Origin: Bacteroidota bacterium
GTDB lineage: Bacteria > Bacteroidota > Bacteroidia > Bacteroidales > NBLH01
NCBI GenBank assembly: GCA_025361565.1
Contig: JANYKN010000112.1
Span: 1 to 64,000, forward strand
Reading direction: 5' to 3'
Length of the DNA: 64,000 bases
Position 1 is the stretch's first letter; each line of letters opens with the position of its first letter. Shown in pieces: positions 46,036 to 55,652 of this stretch. Below the pieces are notes generated by a model. It was given only the letters and a program-made list of their open reading frames with translations. It had not been told where the DNA came from and searched no databases. The position numbers and the translations under genes are program-made.

Positions 46036-46080
46036 AACAGTAAGTAAAATTGGTTTTGGAAATTATATCGGTAGTAATTT

Positions 46081-49000
46081 TTAAGCATTAAGTTGTTTCT
46101 TCAGCAATTTCAACAACAATTCCCTTTTCACCGGTTTGCTGATGTAATCGTTAAAGCCTGCATCCAAGGCTTTTTTTCTATCTTCGTTTGCAGCATAAGC
46201 TGTTTGAGCAATGATCTTGAGATATGGCTTGTGCAGCCTAATCAATTTTAAAGCTTCATATCCATCCAAATCCGGCAGGCGGATATCCATTAAAATAATA
46301 TCAATATTTTGGTTTAAGGAAATTTGAACGGCTTCTTTTCCGTATTCTGTGTGTATAACATCAAAACCGGAATCCGAAAGGATTTCCTTCAGAAATTCAG
46401 AATTGTAAAGATCATCTTCGACAATAAGTAATTTAATGTTTTGAAATTCAAATTTTTCGGGTTCTGCAATAGCAATTTGTTTATTTTGAGCCGATTGCAC
46501 TTTTTTATAAGGCATTGAAAAGTAAAAGGTTGTACCTTTTCCCAATTCAGATTCCAGCCATATTTCACCGCCCAATAAATTAACAAGGCCTTTTACAATT
46601 GATAATCCCAAGCCGGTACCTCCGTATAACTTGCTTGTGCCCTGGCTTAGTTGTGAAAAACGCTCAAAAATAAAATCATGTTTATCTTTTGGAATCCCTA
46701 TACCCGTATCGGACAAATAAAATACCAGGCTGTTGTTGACCAACTTACATCCACCTTCAATTTTGCCTGCATTTGTAAATTTAAAAGCATTACCAACAAG
46801 GTTTATAATGATTTGCTTTAGTTTTCCTTTATCTGTTATTATAAAGTTATCAGCTTCATTTGGTAATGCGTTCAATTTAAAATTGATATGATCTTTCCCA
46901 ATGCGTTTTTGATGTTCATTGAAAAAAGACATCAGTTCGAGAAATAATAAATTCAAATCACATTCTTCGGTATTAAGCGCTAACTGTGCCGATTCAATTT
47001 TGGCAATATCCAGTATATCATTTATGATTTCGAGCAAATCCGAGCATCTTTGATTAATAATTTCTGAATACTGATCAAGTTTTGGTTTGTTGTTGTATTG
47101 ACTTGACAATAAGGACGAAAAACCCATAATTGCATTCATCGGAGTTCGAATTTCGTGGCTCATGTTTTGCAAAAATGAAGTTTTTAACCTGTCACTTTCT
47201 TCAGCTTGCTCTTTGGCTTTAATCAATTCGTGGTTTGTTTGCAACAGTTCTTCGTTAAGTTGCATATATTCTTCGTTTTGAGCGGCAATTTCTTTATTTT
47301 TTTCCTGTAGGATAAGTTCTGTATGTTTTCGTTCAGAAATATCACGGGCTACTGCAATAATTACTTTTTGGCCAAAATAGTTACCCAATGTACAATTTAC
47401 TTCTTTAGGGAAAATTTTACCCTTTTTATGGATACCCCAAAATTCAAAAGTTTGAGGCTCACCATTTATTACCTTTTCAATTATCGGACCTAATTGCAAT
47501 TGATCATTTTTTTCAGGCGCAGAAAGAATTTCGGGTGTTTTTCCTACAAAATAGGCTTTTTCATATCCGTATAATTTTTCAACGGCATGATTTACTTCCA
47601 GAAAATGTCCATCAAACTCTTGGATATAAACTGCTTCGGAAATATTATCGAGCATTCCTCTATATGTAGCCTCAGAAATCTTTAACTTTTCCTCGGCAAT
47701 CAACAATTCTTTATATTGATTTTCAATTTCCTCATTTTTTTCCTGAACCAAAAGTTCAGCCAGTTTGCGCTCGGTAATATCATGGGTAAAAACTGAAACT
47801 CCAATCACTTTATCGTTGGTCTTGATAGGATTCATGGAAACCTCTGAATATAAGTGCTTATCGCCAAAAACAAAATGTTCTTCAAATACAAAGCGTTCAT
47901 TAGCCAAGGCCCTGTCGTATCTCGATTTCCATACTTGACTAATTGGTTCAGGCAATGTTTCCAGAATATTCATGCCTGCAGATAGTTGCACACCAAATGC
48001 GGATTTGAATTCCCTTTCAAATTGGCCATTAATAAAAACTAGGTGATACGTATTGTCGATTGCCCAAATTATATCTCTTGTGTTTTCAACCAAAGCGCTC
48101 AAATTGGCCTGGTTATCACGTAAAGTATCTTCTGCATATTTGCGTTCCAATTCACTCGCTGCCCTGTATGAAAATAATGAAAGAATCGATTCTGCTTCGG
48201 CTACCTGAGTCAATTCCTTGTCATGCAAAATAACTATTATCCCCAAATGCTCTCCTTTACTGTTTTTCAATACCATTCCCATATAACTTTCCATGTTACG
48301 GGCTTTAAGCGCAATATCGAGTGGAAATAGGTTGGCTACATTTTTTGGGAAAATACATTTATCATATTGTAGAACATAGGAACATGGCGTTCCTTCTAAC
48401 TCATATTCAAAATTTTCAATTATTTTATGATCTCTGTAAAATGCAATTGATTTTATTTTTCCATTGTCAATAATCTGACCAACAAACGCTTCTCTAACTT
48501 GTAAGGCTTTTGCAAGATTGGTAACAATGGTTGAAAAAATATTTTCATAATCATCCACTGCCGCCGCAACAACAACATTGCGAAGCGCTTCTTCCATGCG
48601 CTTTTTATCCGTAATATCTTTAAATACTCCCTGGTTTATCTCCTTTCCTTCAACCGTGATTATTGTTGATGAAACTTCAACCATTTTTATTTTACCTGAT
48701 TTGGTGATAATTTCCGTTTCAAGTGGCAGATTACCTTTTAATGTTACATGCAGTTTAAATTCCTCAATTCGTTTGTCTTTGTTATCGGCAGGATGAAGTG
48801 TTGAATGATGTCTTCCAATAATCTCATCCTGATTTTTTTCTACCAGTTTTTCAGCAGCTTTATTACATTTTATTAATATTCCTGTTGATGCTTCGGCCCA
48901 AAAAATAGCATCATTGCTATTTTCAAATATCAACCTGAATTGTTTTTCACTTTCAATGAGTTTTTGTTCAGCTTTTTTGCGTTTGGTTATCAGTTCAAAA

Positions 49001-49857
49001 AAACCGAGAACACACATTTCATTTTCAATGGTTATATATTCCGTTGAAAGTAAGGCATTACCAATTTCTCCACTTTTTGTTCTATACCTAAGATCATATT
49101 GTTTAAGTTTCTCCTGTTTTTTTATTGCTTCAAAATACTCATTCCTTTGATTTGTATCATCCCAGATTACCAAAGAAATAGATGAATCTTTAAGTAATTC
49201 TTCTCTTGAAAATCCGGTTAAATCTTTTACTGCTTCATTTACCTCTATTAATTTTCTATCCGAAATTCTTAATATGGTTATTACATAAGGCGCGGAATGA
49301 AAAACCGTTGAAAACTTTTCTTCCGAAAGCTTTAGGGCTTCATTTGCCTCTTTCCATTCCGATATATTCCGTGTAACGCCCTGAAATCCAACCAATTTAA
49401 AGTTTTCATCAAATTTTGGGTTTGATAGCGCTTCGACCCAAACATATTCGCCATTTTTACATAATTCTTTAAATTCGAAAATAGTACTTTTAATGTCGCC
49501 GGTAGCTTTGTAATTCTCTTGTCGTTTAATAAAAGTGGAATTTAACTGGCTTGCCATGGAAGGTTCAATAAAATCAAATACACTTTTTCCAATTACTTCA
49601 GATGGTAAAAAGCCTGATAATCTTTCAATTCCGGCACTTATATATGTAAATGTTAAATCAATTCCCATTTCCCAGATCACATCTGTCATCTTTTCTGTCA
49701 GCTGCCTGTATTTCTGTTCATTAGCTACAATTGCCTCATTGCCCAACTTAAATTCTGATATTTCTTTTTCTTGCGAAATTTTTAGAATATCGTAGTCCTG
49801 CTGCAATTTTTCTAAGCTGGCAATTAGTTCTTCTTTGCTTTTATTCTGATAATCCAT
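46081..49857 (-). CDS. hybrid histidine kinase, multi-PAS/GAF with receiver domain
   Basis: A 1258-residue soluble hybrid kinase. In order: short coiled coil (1-45); PAS1 about 52-170; PAS2 about 185-295; PAS3 about 305-420; a GAF-like domain about 425-580; PAS4 about 585-705; PAS5 about 735-850; HisKA with H901 (MSHEIRTPMNAIMGFSS); HATPase with N box NLVGNAFKF and G boxes DTGIGIP and GGTGLGLSIV; C-terminal receiver 1141-1258 with phospho-acceptor D1191 (LMDIRLP) and K1241 (SKP). No transmembrane segment. Last of five kinase genes and the only one with a receiver, so it may accept phosphate from the others; that is inference. Confidence 0.92.
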   Translation of the reverse strand: MDYQNKSKEELIASLEKLQQDYDILKISQEKEISEFKLGNEAIVANEQKYRQLTEKMTDVIWEMGIDLTFTYISAGIERLSGFLPSEVIGKSVFDFIEPSMASQLNSTFIKRQENYKATGDIKSTIFEFKELCKNGEYVWVEALSNPKFDENFKLVGFQGVTRNISEWKEANEALKLSEEKFSTVFHSAPYVITILRISDRKLIEVNEAVKDLTGFSREELLKDSSISLVIWDDTNQRNEYFEAIKKQEKLKQYDLRYRTKSGEIGNALLSTEYITIENEMCVLGFFELITKRKKAEQKLIESEKQFRLIFENSNDAIFWAEASTGILIKCNKAAEKLVEKNQDEIIGRHHSTLHPADNKDKRIEEFKLHVTLKGNLPLETEIITKSGKIKMVEVSSTIITVEGKEINQGVFKDITDKKRMEEALRNVVVAAAVDDYENIFSTIVTNLAKALQVREAFVGQIIDNGKIKSIAFYRDHKIIENFEYELEGTPCSYVLQYDKCIFPKNVANLFPLDIALKARNMESYMGMVLKNSKGEHLGIIVILHDKELTQVAEAESILSLFSYRAASELERKYAEDTLRDNQANLSALVENTRDIIWAIDNTYHLVFINGQFEREFKSAFGVQLSAGMNILETLPEPISQVWKSRYDRALANERFVFEEHFVFGDKHLYSEVSMNPIKTNDKVIGVSVFTHDITERKLAELLVQEKNEEIENQYKELLIAEEKLKISEATYRGMLDNISEAVYIQEFDGHFLEVNHAVEKLYGYEKAYFVGKTPEILSAPEKNDQLQLGPIIEKVINGEPQTFEFWGIHKKGKIFPKEVNCTLGNYFGQKVIIAVARDISERKHTELILQEKNKEIAAQNEEYMQLNEELLQTNHELIKAKEQAEESDRLKTSFLQNMSHEIRTPMNAIMGFSSLLSSQYNNKPKLDQYSEIINQRCSDLLEIINDILDIAKIESAQLALNTEECDLNLLFLELMSFFNEHQKRIGKDHINFKLNALPNEADNFIITDKGKLKQIIINLVGNAFKFTNAGKIEGGCKLVNNSLVFYLSDTGIGIPKDKHDFIFERFSQLSQGTSKLYGGTGLGLSIVKGLVNLLGGEIWLESELGKGTTFYFSMPYKKVQSAQNKQIAIAEPEKFEFQNIKLLIVEDDLYNSEFLKEILSDSGFDVIHTEYGKEAVQISLNQNIDIILMDIRLPDLDGYEALKLIRLHKPYLKIIAQTAYAANEDRKKALDAGFNDYISKPVKRELLLKLLKKQLNA

Positions 49858-49996
49858 TTATTACAAATATTTGAACAAAGTTCATAATGAATTTGAAATA
49901 TTTCGATATTCTAATTATCGTATTTCTTTGTCTAAAGATAGTTTTTTTTACCTGCAATTAAATATTTCGTAATTAATCTAATACAGAATTTAAGGA

Positions 49997-52120
49997 TTAG
50001 TTTACATCCTGATAAAGCTGTAAAGAAAAACTGAAAATGCTGCCTTTTTCAACTTCACTTTCCAACCAAAATCTACCTCCCTGCATTTCAACCAATTCTT
50101 TGCAAAGCAACAAGCCCAAACCTGTACCTGATTCACCACTGGTTCCTTTTGTTGAAATGTTTGTATCTATCTGAAATAATTTTTCAATTTTATCTGATGG
50201 AATCCCAACACCATTGTCTTTGACGCTTATTATTGCTTCTAAATTGCTGCATTCTACTGATATGCTTATCTTTCCATTGCTATTTGTATATTTTATGGCA
50301 TTCGATACCAGATTTCGTAACACGGTTTTTGTCATTTCAAGATCACAATTTACAAAAATGTCGTGCTTGATGCTGTTATCTAATCGAATGGATTTATTTT
50401 TAGCAATTCCGGTTTTTAGCATTTCAAGCTCTCCTGCAATTGTTTTTAAATTTTCCTTTTTAAATAATGGTTTCAATATACCTTGCTGGATACCAGACCA
50501 TTCTAGTAAATTTTCGAGCAATTTATATGCTTGGTTACTTGTTATTGCAATATCGTTTACAAATTCTTTAATTTTTTCTTTTTTGTATACTTCAAAATTT
50601 TCGAGCAACAGTTCACTTAAACCCAACAATGAATTAAACGGATTTTTTAAATCGTGGGCAATAATCGAAAAAAATTTATCTTTTGTTCTAATTAATTCAG
50701 TAAGTTCCTCATTTTGTTTTTTAATTTTCAGTTCGGCAAGCATCCTTTCCGTGATATTTTTAGAAATGCAACTCACCCAAAGTATTTTCCCAGTTTCGTC
50801 TTTGATGGGATCAACAATGGTAATATAATAGTTTATTGATCCATCGGGGCTAACAACTTTAACTTCAATTTCGCCTTTTTCGCCACTTTTAAAAACTTTG
50901 CGCACCAATGAGAGGCGTTTTTCAGCTTCTTCGAATGAGAAAATTTCATGGGGAGTCTTTCCAATTATTTCTTCGGGCCGCTTTCCGAATGCCCTGGCAA
51001 AATTTTCATTTACAAATCGATAACTTTCATCAGGATTAAAGCTAAAAATTGGATCGCTGGAGTATTGGACCATTGTTCTGTATTTCTCTTCGCTTTTACT
51101 AAGTGCCTTTCCAGCCTGTATTTTATCACTAACATCCCTGATAATGCTTAAAATATTATCCTCGCTAAATGCTATTATTCTGGCCTCATAATCATGAACT
51201 CCATCCGGTAAAAGCTGCGAATATTCAAGTACCTGAACTTCTTTTGTTTTAACAGCTTTTCTAAAAACAGGCTTAAGTACTTTAAGCTGCTCCACTGGAA
51301 ATATTTCATTAATCGATTTTCCAACAAATAATTCAGCTGATGCAATATGTGCAAAAGACTCTGGAACATGGCAATCGATATATATTCCTTTACTGTTCTG
51401 GATCAGAATTAAATCGGGCATTGCTTTTAAAAGAGCTTTATTCCGAATCCGGACCTGGAGCAATTCCATTTCAGCTTTTTTACGGCCAAAGGCATGCACT
51501 GCAATACCGGCAAACGCCAATAATGTTTCTTTGTCAGGTGATATTTGGCTTGAGTTGCCACCCAAAACAAGTGAGCCTATTAATTTACCGTTATCCATTA
51601 ACGCAGTTCCACTAAACCAATTGACTTCCATCAATTCTTTTGCTGTGCTGCTAATTATTTCAGGAATAGCACCAAACGACAATTCATTTAATGAGTTGAA
51701 GATATGGTATTTTTCATTCACAATCAGGTTATAATGTTCCGGAGTAACCTGAATGCCATAATTCATAGCTTTCCTTCCTAAAAGCTTTGCAAAACGGGTG
51801 TTTAATTCTGATGAAAGGCTTGAATACTTTATAATGAAACTGGAAGTGACTTCATCAAAAATCAATATCCAGGCCACTTTTACATTAAAATAATCCTTGA
51901 TGTGATTCACCATAAAGTAAAAAACATCCTGATAAGAAAGCCCTGCTATTTTATTGGAAAAATTATTGAGTTGAACAAAGTTGTCTTCTTGTTTTTGATT
52001 TTTTTCTGAAATCAATTTTTCATATTGCGATTTTAAAAGCAAATATTCTTGACTTAATGAATTATTATCGCTTATACCTTGTTCCATTTCCTTACTTTTA
52101 TCTTGTAAATCTTCGGGCAT
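49997..52120 (-). CDS. PAS/GAF sensor histidine kinase
   Basis: A 707-residue soluble kinase. GAF-like domain at about 45-220 (FNVKVAWILIFDEVTSSFIIKY), two PAS domains at about 225-340 and 345-460, and a HisKA/HATPase core with H489 (IIAHDLKNPFNSLLGLSEL), N box NLVSNAIKY, and G2 motif STKGTSGESGTGLGLLLCKE. No receiver and no transmembrane segment. It starts 28 bases after the 7TM kinase gene at 52149, so these two are one operon. The 3' end is 139 bases before the hybrid kinase. Confidence 0.88.
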   Translation of the reverse strand: MPEDLQDKSKEMEQGISDNNSLSQEYLLLKSQYEKLISEKNQKQEDNFVQLNNFSNKIAGLSYQDVFYFMVNHIKDYFNVKVAWILIFDEVTSSFIIKYSSLSSELNTRFAKLLGRKAMNYGIQVTPEHYNLIVNEKYHIFNSLNELSFGAIPEIISSTAKELMEVNWFSGTALMDNGKLIGSLVLGGNSSQISPDKETLLAFAGIAVHAFGRKKAEMELLQVRIRNKALLKAMPDLILIQNSKGIYIDCHVPESFAHIASAELFVGKSINEIFPVEQLKVLKPVFRKAVKTKEVQVLEYSQLLPDGVHDYEARIIAFSEDNILSIIRDVSDKIQAGKALSKSEEKYRTMVQYSSDPIFSFNPDESYRFVNENFARAFGKRPEEIIGKTPHEIFSFEEAEKRLSLVRKVFKSGEKGEIEVKVVSPDGSINYYITIVDPIKDETGKILWVSCISKNITERMLAELKIKKQNEELTELIRTKDKFFSIIAHDLKNPFNSLLGLSELLLENFEVYKKEKIKEFVNDIAITSNQAYKLLENLLEWSGIQQGILKPLFKKENLKTIAGELEMLKTGIAKNKSIRLDNSIKHDIFVNCDLEMTKTVLRNLVSNAIKYTNSNGKISISVECSNLEAIISVKDNGVGIPSDKIEKLFQIDTNISTKGTSGESGTGLGLLLCKELVEMQGGRFWLESEVEKGSIFSFSLQLYQDVN

Positions 52121-52148
52121 TTAATCAGTAAAAATACAAAAGATTTGT

Positions 52149-55100
52149 TCACAAAATAAAAGGTTTTGCTTGATACACGGTAAAATAAAAGTTACTCCCT
52201 TCACCTTCTGTACTTTCAATCCAAATTTCACCACCCTGATTTTCAACCAATTCTTTGCAAAGTATAAGTCCTAAACCAGTTCCAATTTCATTTGCAGTTC
52301 CTTTGGTCGATGTATTTTTTTCGATAGAAAAAAGATGGGGAATTGTTTCGGCAGGAATTCCAATACCGTTATCTTGAATACGAATTTCAACAAATTGCTC
52401 TTTTGAATTTGCATCTATGGTAACCACGCCATTTTCATTAGTAAACTTGATGGCATTTGATATCAAATTCCTCAATATCGTTTTTGTCATATCAACATCG
52501 CATTGGATATTTATATCGTTTTTTACATTATTTTGTAGCGTAATTGATTTGCTTTTAGCGTTCTCCGCATTCAGCAATTGCATTTCTGAAATCATATTTG
52601 CCAGATTATGTATTTGCAAATCAGGTTTTACCAATCCGCGCTGTATCTTTGACCAATCGAGTAAATTTTCAAGCAACTTATAGGTTTGGGTGGCTGAAAC
52701 ATGGATATTATTTGCAAATAATTTGATTTCATGGGGCGAACAAATTTCGATGTTATTTGCCAGATAATCGCTAAAACCAAGAATTGCAATAAAAGGGCTT
52801 TTCAAATCGTGGGCTATAATCGAAAAAAAACGATCTTTTGTAGCATTTAGTTCTTTTAGAGCATCGTTTTGTTCTTGAATTTTGTTTTCTATCATTTTTC
52901 GCTCCGTAATATCAATTAAAAAACCTGCAAGATATCGTGGTTTTCTGTCTAAGTATATAGGAAATTTGATTGAGGTATAAAGTTTTCCGTTCAATTCCAG
53001 TTCTGTTTCAATGGGTTTATCATCAGTTAAAACTTGTAAATCGCCGGTTGTTAATTTTTTAGAAAAATCAGAAGGCCAAAGTTCATCGTTGGTCTTACCA
53101 ATTAATTTGTGGATTGGGCTCCCAAGCAGTTGCTCATAATTTCTGCTCAAGCGTATTGGTTTAAGGTCTAAGTCTTTGATATAGATATAAATTGGGCTGT
53201 AATTCATTAATTGTCTGAAAAGTTCCTCACTTTCTTCAGCCCTGGTTTTGGCCTCGTGCAAAGCAATCACAGTTATTTGCAGTTCTTCGTTTAATACATT
53301 GAGTTCTTCATTTTGAGCTTCAATTTCGTCTTTTCTTTCATTGAGCTGGTTTTCTGTTTTTTTCCGTTCTGATATATCGCGTGAGAATACCGATACGCCA
53401 ATAACTGTGTTTTCAGCAATTATTGGGTTCATCGAAACTTCAAAATAAAAATGGAGCTTGTCGAATTGAAAATGTTCTTCAAATAAAAACCGCTCTTTGG
53501 CCAAAGCTCTATCATATCTTGATTTCCATAATTCGCGCATTGAATCAGGCAATGCTTCAATTAGGTTCATGCCTGGCAGCAGGCTCACTCCATAGTTTGA
53601 AAAGAATGCATTTTCAAATTGCATATTAATAAAAATAAGACGATAGGAAGTGTCAATAGCCCAAATATTATCATTTGTATTCTCAACCATTGCCAATAGA
53701 TTTGCCCGGCTTTTACGCAAGGCTTCCTCATTTTGTTTACGTGAGCTTATATCGCGGCTTACTCCGATAATACCCTGGAATTTCCCATCCAAGCCCATGA
53801 ATGGTGTTTTAGTAGTTTCCAGCCAAACCTTTTCGCCACTCGGATAGGTTACTTGTTCTTCGTTGGTGTTTGATTTTCCGGAATCAATTACCAGCCGGTC
53901 CTTTTCAATGAAAAATTTCGCTGTTTCGGTATCTACAAAATCATAATCGGTTTTTCCTACAACCTCTTGCCACGGGCGGCCAAAAAATTTAACTATTGCA
54001 TTGTTTGCAAGCAGGTATACTCCATTGATATCTTTAACAAAAATATAATCAGGTATAGAATCTATCAAAGAACGGAGCAAAGCCCTTTCGCGGTTCAATT
54101 CTTCTTCAGCAATTTTACGCTGGCTAATATTGCTTTTTATGGCAATAAAATTAATAATTTCGTTTTTGTCGTTTTTTATTGGTGCAATGGTTGCCTCTTC
54201 ATAATATAATTCTCCTGATTTTTTTTTGTTGATAAACTCTCCATGCCACACATTACCAGCAGTAACAGTTTCCCAAAGATTAACGTGGGTTTCGGGTGGT
54301 GTATTCCCTTTTAATACTCGTGGATTATTTCCTAATACTTCTTCTAGTGAATAACCTGTAATTTTACAAAAAGCAGGATTAACATATTCGATATTTCCGG
54401 CAAGATTTGTAATAACAACAGTAACAGGTGATTGTTCAATGCCAGTTGATAATCTTTTTATTTGGGTTTCAGCATTTATTCTTTCCGTTATGTCATGAAG
54501 TAAAACGATAAATGCAGGAGATTTTTTTTCATTGTCAAGGAATGGTGAAATACTGATTGAAAAAAACAGTTTTTGATCGTTCTTAAGGACAGAAATCTCA
54601 TTTGTGGCATTCTCTCTCGAATAATGTTGGATTAAGTCAGGATAGGCATTAAAAACATCGCAAAATGAATGATTTAAAATATTGTCTTTTTTGAAGTCAA
54701 ATAAAATTTCGCCAGACTTATTTATATCAATTATATTATTTTCATTATTAGTAATTATCATAATATCAGGCATATTATCGATAATCAAATTACGGGCAAC
54801 CGATAAAATTTTAAAGAACCGATTGCCAAACATCGACCAGGCCAAAAAACAATTACCTACTGAAAGAAAAACAGGTCCAAGATTGAAGTTTTTTAAAGGG
54901 GATATTCCTAAGACATAGAGAGCATCATAAAATATCGGGATAAACAATCCGATAATAAATAAAATCATTTGCCCGCGAAAGTTTCTATTTACACTAAAAA
55001 GCGATTTTATCAGGATTCCAAAAGTGCAAATAATGAACAGATAAGCATAAATATTTTTTACAATAAATCCATAACTGTTTTTAAAAATATGAATTGGAAT

Positions 55101-55520
55101 TTCATACTCGATAATTACTTTAAAATCGTAAAATAACAAATGATGAAATGAAGATGTAAAAACCAAAAGATACATGATACCAGGCACTACAAACAAAAAA
55201 GCCATATGTTTTTTCCGGAACCATTTGGGAATATTGGTATGATAAACTGCAACCAAAAATAATAATGGAGAAATAAGTACCATTAATAACAAATTAATTT
55301 TTTCGACCAATTCGGCGGTTGGAATTGAATATATAAACAACGAAATTGTTTTCAGCAATATCCAAAAGCCAATAACCAACATCAAAACGCCAAATGCATT
55401 TGCTGCTTTATTGCCCTGAATCTTAAATGTATATATTGCTAATCCTACAGAAAGAAATAAGGCTATCAAAAATGATATGAATATGATAGAAAGGACTAAA
55501 GGAAAGACTGTTAATAACAT
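52149..55520 (-). CDS. 7TM-anchored multi-PAS histidine kinase
   Basis: A 1123-residue membrane kinase. The start at 55520 (ATG, MLLTVFPLVL) is preferred over TTG at 55532 because it aligns with the start of its paralog at 57809. The N-terminus is a seven-helix HisKA_7TM sensor (about 1-230, YHTNIPKWFRKKH, FTSSFHHLLFYDF), then about five PAS domains (about 240-820), HisKA H904 (IIAHDLKSPFIAI) and HATPase (NLISNAIKF, GTGLGLILCKE). One PAS (WAIDTSYRLIFINMQFE, WKSRYDRALAKERF) closely resembles PAS4 of the hybrid kinase. Ligand unknown. Confidence 0.87.
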   Translation of the reverse strand: MLLTVFPLVLSIIFISFLIALFLSVGLAIYTFKIQGNKAANAFGVLMLVIGFWILLKTISLFIYSIPTAELVEKINLLLMVLISPLLFLVAVYHTNIPKWFRKKHMAFLFVVPGIMYLLVFTSSFHHLLFYDFKVIIEYEIPIHIFKNSYGFIVKNIYAYLFIICTFGILIKSLFSVNRNFRGQMILFIIGLFIPIFYDALYVLGISPLKNFNLGPVFLSVGNCFLAWSMFGNRFFKILSVARNLIIDNMPDIMIITNNENNIIDINKSGEILFDFKKDNILNHSFCDVFNAYPDLIQHYSRENATNEISVLKNDQKLFFSISISPFLDNEKKSPAFIVLLHDITERINAETQIKRLSTGIEQSPVTVVITNLAGNIEYVNPAFCKITGYSLEEVLGNNPRVLKGNTPPETHVNLWETVTAGNVWHGEFINKKKSGELYYEEATIAPIKNDKNEIINFIAIKSNISQRKIAEEELNRERALLRSLIDSIPDYIFVKDINGVYLLANNAIVKFFGRPWQEVVGKTDYDFVDTETAKFFIEKDRLVIDSGKSNTNEEQVTYPSGEKVWLETTKTPFMGLDGKFQGIIGVSRDISSRKQNEEALRKSRANLLAMVENTNDNIWAIDTSYRLIFINMQFENAFFSNYGVSLLPGMNLIEALPDSMRELWKSRYDRALAKERFLFEEHFQFDKLHFYFEVSMNPIIAENTVIGVSVFSRDISERKKTENQLNERKDEIEAQNEELNVLNEELQITVIALHEAKTRAEESEELFRQLMNYSPIYIYIKDLDLKPIRLSRNYEQLLGSPIHKLIGKTNDELWPSDFSKKLTTGDLQVLTDDKPIETELELNGKLYTSIKFPIYLDRKPRYLAGFLIDITERKMIENKIQEQNDALKELNATKDRFFSIIAHDLKSPFIAILGFSDYLANNIEICSPHEIKLFANNIHVSATQTYKLLENLLDWSKIQRGLVKPDLQIHNLANMISEMQLLNAENAKSKSITLQNNVKNDINIQCDVDMTKTILRNLISNAIKFTNENGVVTIDANSKEQFVEIRIQDNGIGIPAETIPHLFSIEKNTSTKGTANEIGTGLGLILCKELVENQGGEIWIESTEGEGSNFYFTVYQAKPFIL

Positions 55521-55652
55521 AGCTTCTGACAAAGTTATTGAAATACATCAAATATCCCGAATGAAAATTAGTTGATCTATAAATTGAAAAACCAAAAACT
55601 CATCTTTGTCTGAAAGATATAGAAACTTTTTTAATTTTTATGTACCTAGCGT

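Noticed and set aside
50214-50828. 204-residue plus-strand frame inside the PAS/GAF kinase gene
   Set aside because: Antisense shadow; the kinase on the other strand has all catalytic motifs.
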